Under the pieces are notes generated by a model. The model ran no database searches and had not been told where the DNA came from. It was given only the letters and a program-made list of their open reading frames with translations. DNA of 43,368 nucleotides from Phytomonas francai (taxonomy: Eukaryota > Euglenozoa > Kinetoplastea > Trypanosomatida > Trypanosomatidae), in assembly GCA_001766655.1 (NCBI GenBank), contig MJCC01000013.1:202453-245820 (forward strand), in the 5' to 3' direction. Below are positions 39,401-43,368 of this stretch, piece after piece. The first letter of the stretch is position 1. Each line of letters begins with the position of its first letter. Both the position numbers and the translations under genes were made by a program.

Positions 39401-42400
39401 CCCCGAAAGTAGGGCTCCAACGCCGCCCACAGCCCCGCCCGCCCAACCCCGCGGGCGTTTCCTTTGCCCTCGCCCTCGGCCTCGTCGGCCTTCGCGGAGC
39501 CCAAACGCCGCGCGCTCACGCCGAAGGTGCAGACGTTCGCGAGGTCCGCGTGGAGGGCGCCGACGTTTCGAAGAAGGCGGCGGTGGTGGCGGCGGTAGCC
39601 GGCGTCCTCGCCGCGCATCGTACGGCGGCCAAACGCGGCGATAAAAGCCGCCCGCAGGCGGTCCTCGACGCGGCCGAAATCGTAAACAAACGGCCGCCCC
39701 GCCACCCCCGCGCGGAGCGCGCGAAGGGCCCGCCGCCTCGCCGCCAAACGATGCGCGAGGGGCGGCGAGGCGGCGGAGGGGCCGGACGAGGCCTGCAGGG
39801 CCGCCTCCCGCGCTTTCCATCGCGCGAGGCGAGAGCGCCAGGCGGCACGCAGCGCGGGATGGCGTAGCCCCCATTTTTCCTCCTCCTCCTCCTCCTCCTC
39901 CTTCGCGCCTTTTTCTACTCGGATATCCCGGCTGGACGAGGAGGAGGAGGGATCCGCGCGAGGGTGGTAATAGCGCGCGAAAAGGCACGCGACCTGGTCG
40001 TCTTCCGGCGTCCACTGCAGGAGGCTCCCCCCGGCCCCCCGCCGCTCCACCCGCGCGAGGGCCGCCCGCCGAAGTCGCTCCAGCGAACGCAGGAGATGCC
40101 GGCGGTAGGCCGGGGGCCAGCCCCGCGAAAGCGAGCCCCCGCCAGCCTCCTCGAAATTGTCTTTAGAATCGATAGCAAAGGCATCGATGCGCGTAGGATT
40201 CGTGGGAGCATCCGCGGCAGTGTCCGAGCGTAAGAGCTCGAGAAGGCGGGCGCAGCACTGCGCGATGCTCAGATCCACGGCCCGCAGGGCCCCGCGGTGG
40301 ATGTTAAACTCGGACAAAAAACGATGAATGGACTCCCTATCCGTGCAAGTATACCAGCGAAGAAGCAACCCGCGCAGGAGGAGGGGCTCGCTGAGGTGGC
40401 CCTCGCCGGCCTCCGAAGCTGAAAGAGAAGAGTAGGAGGAGGAAGGCGTCAAAGGGGGCCCTCCCCTCCCTTTCCCGCGGGAATTCGCTGCCGTGGGGTC
40501 GTCCTCGCCGGGGAGGGGAAACCCCGCGAGCCGACGCTGCTGGAGGAGCGCGCGAGCAAAGGGCTCGAGCGGGGAGGCCGCCCCCCCGGCGGGGTTCGCC
40601 CGCGGCGCCCGCACGAGCCCGGGCGCCGTCATCGCGCACGCCATGAGCAGCGCCTCCTCCACACAGGCAAACCGCATCCCGTAGACAACGAGGAGGGCGG
40701 GCTCGAGCGGGATCGGGAGCGCGGCCACCACGCAGCCCCGCGGACTCAACCGGCAGCCCCGCAGAAGGGCCTGCAGAGAAAGGGAGTAGTGAAGCCCCAC
40801 GCGGGCCCGCCGCGGGGGGGGCGACGCGCCCGCGGCCCGCCCCGCCCGCGGCGGGAGGAGGAGGTTCATGTCGAGCAAAGTGCGGTACGCGGCCTCGAGC
40901 GCGGGGGGGCTCGGGGGCTGCGGCGTGCACGCGAGGATCGCGCCCACCTCGCGCGGAAAGAGCGCCTTCGCCCGCAGGAGCACCGTGGACGGGCTCTCCC
41001 GCCGCCCAACGCGGGGGTCCGCGCCGCGGACGCGCGGGAAGAGCGCCCGTGGGAGGAGGTGGATTACGACGCCATCGCAGGTCCGCCCGGCCCGCCCGCG
41101 GCGCTGCCGGAGGCTGCTCTCGTTGACCACCGCCGTCTGCCGCGTGGTCGACCCCGTCAGCGGGTCCGCGGCGAAGCGGCGCTCGAGCCCGGCGTCGACG
41201 ACCACCCGCAGGTTCGGGATCGTCAGCCCGCTCTCGGCGACCGCGGTGGAGAGAATAAGGCAGAGCGGGGCGGCCCGGCAGCGCCGCGCGGCGCTCAACT
41301 GCCCCTGCGGATTCCCCACCGCCGCGGCGTGTAGGACGGGCACGCTGAACACCACCTCCCCATACCGGAGAATCACCAGCGACTCCCCGGGCGGGTCCCC
41401 CGACGGCGGATCGGACGCCGGCCGGGACCTCCCCGCGAAACCCCCTCCGCCCCCCTCCCCGTCAGCTCGGCGATCGCGGCCCGTGCAGAGGCGCTCGAGG
41501 GCCTGCAGGACCAGCTGAATCTCCGAAAAGCCGGGCAAAAAAAGAAGCACCGCGACCGGGCCGCCGCCGCCGCGCTCCTCACCGTCCACCTCCCACCCCT
41601 CCGCCACCCAGCGCTGACGGGCGACGTGGAGGAGGTGCAGGAGGAGCTCCGCAACCACGGACGCGTGGGGGGCCTGGAAACCGTATTTGATCCCGTGAAC
41701 AGAGAAAAGCTGAGCGAGGGAGGTGAAAAGCCGATGGCCATCCTGCGTGAGGAGAAGGGGAAGGACGCGTGCGCGGGACGGCAAAGGGGCGGTGTCGGAC
41801 CGCGAGGCCGGACGATGACCACGCTGCCGACCCACAGCCTCCTCGCCCGGTGCGGCAGAGGAAGAAGGGGGTAACCAGGGTGCAAACAGCACCTGTGAAT
41901 TCAGAAAATCACCCGAGAGGTCGTGTAGGAAGTAGTCCTCGACGCGGTAGGCCCGAGGCAGGGCGAGAGCAGTACCCTTCATTTCTGGGGTTGCCCCAGC
42001 CAGAGGCGCATCCAGATGTGCCGTAGCAATGTGAGCCAACCGCTCCAACCTCCACGCCTTCCACCACCCCACCCCACCACGTGCGAGAAGTCGAGAGGAA
42101 TCCAACTCCCCGGAGCAAGAGCCCCCGACTGAGAGCTCCTGCTGCAGTGTCTGCATGGATTCGGATAGTAGCTGTCGCTGGTGTCGGAATAGCATCCAAA
42201 CAGGATCCCATGGGTCATCTTTTCCCATCATCTTCATCACATCGACACTCCCGTCCGAATCAAAACCACTCAGCAAGGTCTTAGGGGGGCCCCTTGTAGT
42301 TTGAAGGTAGCGCGCCATGTTCAGGGCGTCGATGGTCGCGGACATAATGAAAACCTGGCGCAGGTCCCAGACCCCACGCTCGTTGGGGGTTTCCGACAAT

Positions 42401-43368
42401 AGGCATTTTTCCCGCGCTCGCACGACAAACGCGAGCAAAAGGTCTGTCTCCAGATCTCTGCAGTGAGCCTCATCAACGATTAGTGTGGTAGGGTTAAACA
42501 CGCGATGCGGCGACGCGGAACCCTCCGCTGCGCGTAAGGTGTTCAGGATGTATCCTGGTGTGGCGAAAATAATCTCCGTCTGCGCGCTAAAACGGGATTC
42601 CCCGCCAACCGCATAACCAATGCGCTTCCCCAGAAGCTCCTCCACTTGTACCTCGTCGTCGCCAGTCTCGGTGGGCAGTTTGGGTCCTTCGCCTGTCCTG
42701 CTTCCGCTGAGCAACGCAGCGGTGTACCGCGCCAACGAGATGCACGCTATGCGGGTCGGTTGACTCACCACGATACAAAGACGACTACAACTTGCGAAGG
42801 ATGTGGTGAAGGCTTCCATGGAATGGGTTGGAAAGACTCGAATCCCGTCATCGCCACCATCCTCGTCGACTGAACCACCGCGCTCACCGGGGCTTGCCCC
42901 GCCTGGGAGCTCAGCGTCCCTTGGGTCGGGTTTCAGGCCCTCGCAGGAGGTGTCCGCTCGCGGCGCCGCCGCAGCCTGCGCGATCGCGCGCGCGAGGGAC
43001 CGCTCCAGAACCGACCAGTGCGCGTCCATAACGTAGAACGGCACCAGCACGCTCTTCCCCGCGCCAGTCTCGGCGCAGCACAGAAACAGCAGCGGGGGGC
43101 CCCCCGCCGCGCCCGCGGTCGCGCCGTTCCGGAAGCAGTACCGCCTCGTCCAGTCGTCGCGCTCGGCGAAGACGGGCATACGCGTGACCGCGGGTGTCCG
43201 CGCGACGACCTCCCCCCACTCGACCCGCTTCCCCCGCACCACACCCAGAAGCCGCTCAAGAAAGGAGGGGGAGGGGGGGGCTCCCGTCACAGAGGAAGGG
43301 GCTCCCGTCACAGAGGAAGGGACTCCCGTCACAGAGGAAGGGACTCCCGTCACAGAGGAAGGGACTCC
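36460..43368 (-). CDS. DEAH/RHA-family RNA helicase with C2H2 zinc finger (5' end off right edge)
   Basis: The frame is open at the window edge (at least 2302 residues, numbered here from the first codon in the window). No ATG lies ahead of the helicase core, so the start is outside. RecA1: motif I GAGKS (102-106), Ia-like SQPTR, DEAH (299-302), SAT (343-345). RecA2: VLLFLPG, the TAVAESGLTI motif V (707-717) and QRRGRAGR motif VI (755-762). An HA2/ratchet-like segment follows (about 805-960). This order marks a processive 3'-5' DEAH/RHA ATPase acting on RNA or RNP. A C-x2-C-x13-H-x5-H finger (Cys1653, Cys1656, His1670, His1676) lies far downstream, resembling U1/matrin-type RNA-binding fingers. 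The remaining 1,300 residues are mostly unassigned, with Ser/Gly/Glu-rich linkers. The length resembles large kinetoplastid helicases such as REH2, but the core is N-terminal here, so orthology is unlikely. TDRD9/DHX relatives are alternatives. Confidence 0.88.
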   Translation of the reverse strand, partial: GVPSSVTGVPSSVTGVPSSVTGAPSSVTGAPPSPSFLERLLGVVRGKRVEWGEVVARTPAVTRMPVFAERDDWTRRYCFRNGATAGAAGGPPLLFLCCAETGAGKSVLVPFYVMDAHWSVLERSLARAIAQAAAAPRADTSCEGLKPDPRDAELPGGASPGERGGSVDEDGGDDGIRVFPTHSMEAFTTSFASCSRLCIVVSQPTRIACISLARYTAALLSGSRTGEGPKLPTETGDDEVQVEELLGKRIGYAVGGESRFSAQTEIIFATPGYILNTLRAAEGSASPHRVFNPTTLIVDEAHCRDLETDLLLAFVVRAREKCLLSETPNERGVWDLRQVFIMSATIDALNMARYLQTTRGPPKTLLSGFDSDGSVDVMKMMGKDDPWDPVWMLFRHQRQLLSESMQTLQQELSVGGSCSGELDSSRLLARGGVGWWKAWRLERLAHIATAHLDAPLAGATPEMKGTALALPRAYRVEDYFLHDLSGDFLNSQVLFAPWLPPSSSAAPGEEAVGRQRGHRPASRSDTAPLPSRARVLPLLLTQDGHRLFTSLAQLFSVHGIKYGFQAPHASVVAELLLHLLHVARQRWVAEGWEVDGEERGGGGPVAVLLFLPGFSEIQLVLQALERLCTGRDRRADGEGGGGGFAGRSRPASDPPSGDPPGESLVILRYGEVVFSVPVLHAAAVGNPQGQLSAARRCRAAPLCLILSTAVAESGLTIPNLRVVVDAGLERRFAADPLTGSTTRQTAVVNESSLRQRRGRAGRTCDGVVIHLLPRALFPRVRGADPRVGRRESPSTVLLRAKALFPREVGAILACTPQPPSPPALEAAYRTLLDMNLLLPPRAGRAAGASPPPRRARVGLHYSLSLQALLRGCRLSPRGCVVAALPIPLEPALLVVYGMRFACVEEALLMACAMTAPGLVRAPRANPAGGAASPLEPFARALLQQRRLAGFPLPGEDDPTAANSRGKGRGGPPLTPSSSYSSLSASEAGEGHLSEPLLLRGLLLRWYTCTDRESIHRFLSEFNIHRGALRAVDLSIAQCCARLLELLRSDTAADAPTNPTRIDAFAIDSKDNFEEAGGGSLSRGWPPAYRRHLLRSLERLRRAALARVERRGAGGSLLQWTPEDDQVACLFARYYHPRADPSSSSSSRDIRVEKGAKEEEEEEEEKWGLRHPALRAAWRSRLARWKAREAALQASSGPSAASPPLAHRLAARRRALRALRAGVAGRPFVYDFGRVEDRLRAAFIAAFGRRTMRGEDAGYRRHHRRLLRNVGALHADLANVCTFGVSARRLGSAKADEAEGEGKGNARGVGRAGLWAALEPYFRGAGLEQVEVFANGGTAAARFSPSPFSTSSTSSTSFSSFGSSGGEADRLLRAEVVPPYGRGAGEGGRGVVQLAPLGVSLLIAAQTALQRVAVRLPLDDKATPANEAKASVQRTDLDEGERVDAKGAGASRAPHGLSNHADRRARVEGGGWAVWTDTFGVEHRLSLAETEQLGLGHLFPREREPPPEAEMLLKKEKMGEETTKGCSSLAEGLLGRQVARTPPRALVREVEESSSDAVDGAGESAILSLTPPIHFTRGIQWKVGLPSAAWLWRQHLQRQASSFLPQVGRQTRQRADANDGMKAAIKTTDSDGEEEGNNRREAITAGGGFFLRYCEVCLQTFIGGDAALEAHCRQPFHLTHLEFAVAYGIPYADWMRFTHFHPLEAPFPSSAQNDESGRKGGVGNNFLRGTPVESLLLRGALTTSSEEAGSLGMELYACRPSSLSFLNALQWNYDRDGVFAADHPRSEGDGGGGGGLPAERAPPLAVAGSFTLSSSAASGSLQEEVVVLSPQGAEVDTHKFPDNSDSNEDPSGNVKSREIMGLLERYKRQSSGVLTARHVWVLNPSPLPSEASSSSSLASLFTLAGYLAGASAWYPVSLLMNTSHSHVHAIMLCDCGVWRLPTPLSIAQLSMLEAMMEGESWPGVLELFDENDDSQNHTKANEKDNQKDNASAVHEGLHWCVASATCQEETFDAVAASSIAGKSRAIACSSSFSSSTSFDSSSVDSFSTRGVRDFLRLDDKIPFQVIVGSTILLTLREYVEARRNMVNLADFIERVVVKLDLLSRDSPYSPQGRARTEGGFRVLLDFLRSRAEKAAVVEEDSVKSHLSALLSLLRDLGCQFVNPPAALALLSELLEAPASFFTENEEAREDWERQLRYALSSSSGETLEARFTPPAILPSLLPSPGFRETLLRLCVRKKWQPWRQLCGFAEEGEGNTQEGGCSTLDSTASFPSFSESPEGLGVRRERSLLRGGVFERERPSPRF
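43279..43368 (-). repeat. 21-base tandem repeat at the helicase N-terminus, continuing off the edge
   Basis: At least 4.3 copies of a 21-base unit (GGACTCCCGTCACAGAGGAAG register on the plus strand, with one A/G variant) encode Gly-(Val/Ala)-Pro-Ser-Ser-Val-Thr repeats. The copies nearest the edge are identical, which suggests recent expansion, and the window ends inside the array. Confidence 0.95.

Noticed and set aside
1..43368. CRISPR arrays, transposons, integrases, tRNA or rRNA genes
   Set aside because: I looked for spaced direct repeats, terminal inverted repeats, transposase or reverse transcriptase motifs and tRNA box sequences on both strands and saw none. The repeats present are simple microsatellites or coding minisatellites.

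Overview
The window looks like a piece of a eukaryotic microbial nuclear genome, most likely a kinetoplastid or other euglenozoan. All ten protein genes I can support lie on the minus strand. Each reads as one long open frame with no recognisable intron, and several exceed 5 kb. Coding DNA is very GC-rich, while the spacers are AT-rich with TA, AAT, CA and homopolymer runs. Several starts are preceded on the coding strand by a pyrimidine tract and an AG a short way upstream, as expected for a polycistronic array processed by spliced-leader trans-splicing. No spliced-leader gene, rRNA or tRNA is visible, so the taxon is an inference. Two runs of N (11234-11863 and 33147-33181) mark assembly gaps, both inside genes.

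Layout from right to left, which is the direction of transcription: a DEAH/RHA RNA helicase with a C2H2 zinc finger, open at the right edge (36460->43368); a SET/post-SET lysine methyltransferase (34096-35808); ornithine decarboxylase with a long N-terminal extension (31844-33598); a 2.9 kb spacer without a supported gene; a coiled-coil protein (25902-28916); a giant SAC3/GANP-family protein (19483-25098); a two-pass membrane protein resembling the V-ATPase assembly factor Vma12/TMEM199 and ending in a dilysine signal (17108-18850); a giant myotubularin-family phosphoinositide phosphatase cut by the large gap (9098-16317); an unrecognised 1207-residue protein (4871-8494); the CCR4-NOT subunit NOT2 (2794-4179); a 2.3 kb spacer; and the 5' end of a secreted or surface protein gene at the left edge (<1-463).

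The genes do not form a pathway. Three belong to mRNA metabolism (NOT2 deadenylase complex, SAC3 export factor, DEAH helicase), two to endomembrane biology (myotubularin, Vma12-like), one to polyamine synthesis (ODC) and one to protein or chromatin methylation (SET). A mix of unrelated functions is normal for a kinetoplastid polycistronic unit.

I see no CRISPR array, transposon or defence-type cassette. The most unusual features are the architecture of individual proteins: a roughly 980-residue unassigned region ahead of an intact myotubularin phosphatase, the KKRQ tail on the Vma12-like protein, 7-residue tandem repeats at the N-termini of ODC and the helicase, a T-rich in-frame island in the 1207-residue protein, and an exactly repeated 13-mer that encodes Ala-Pro-Phe-Ser in three unrelated genes.
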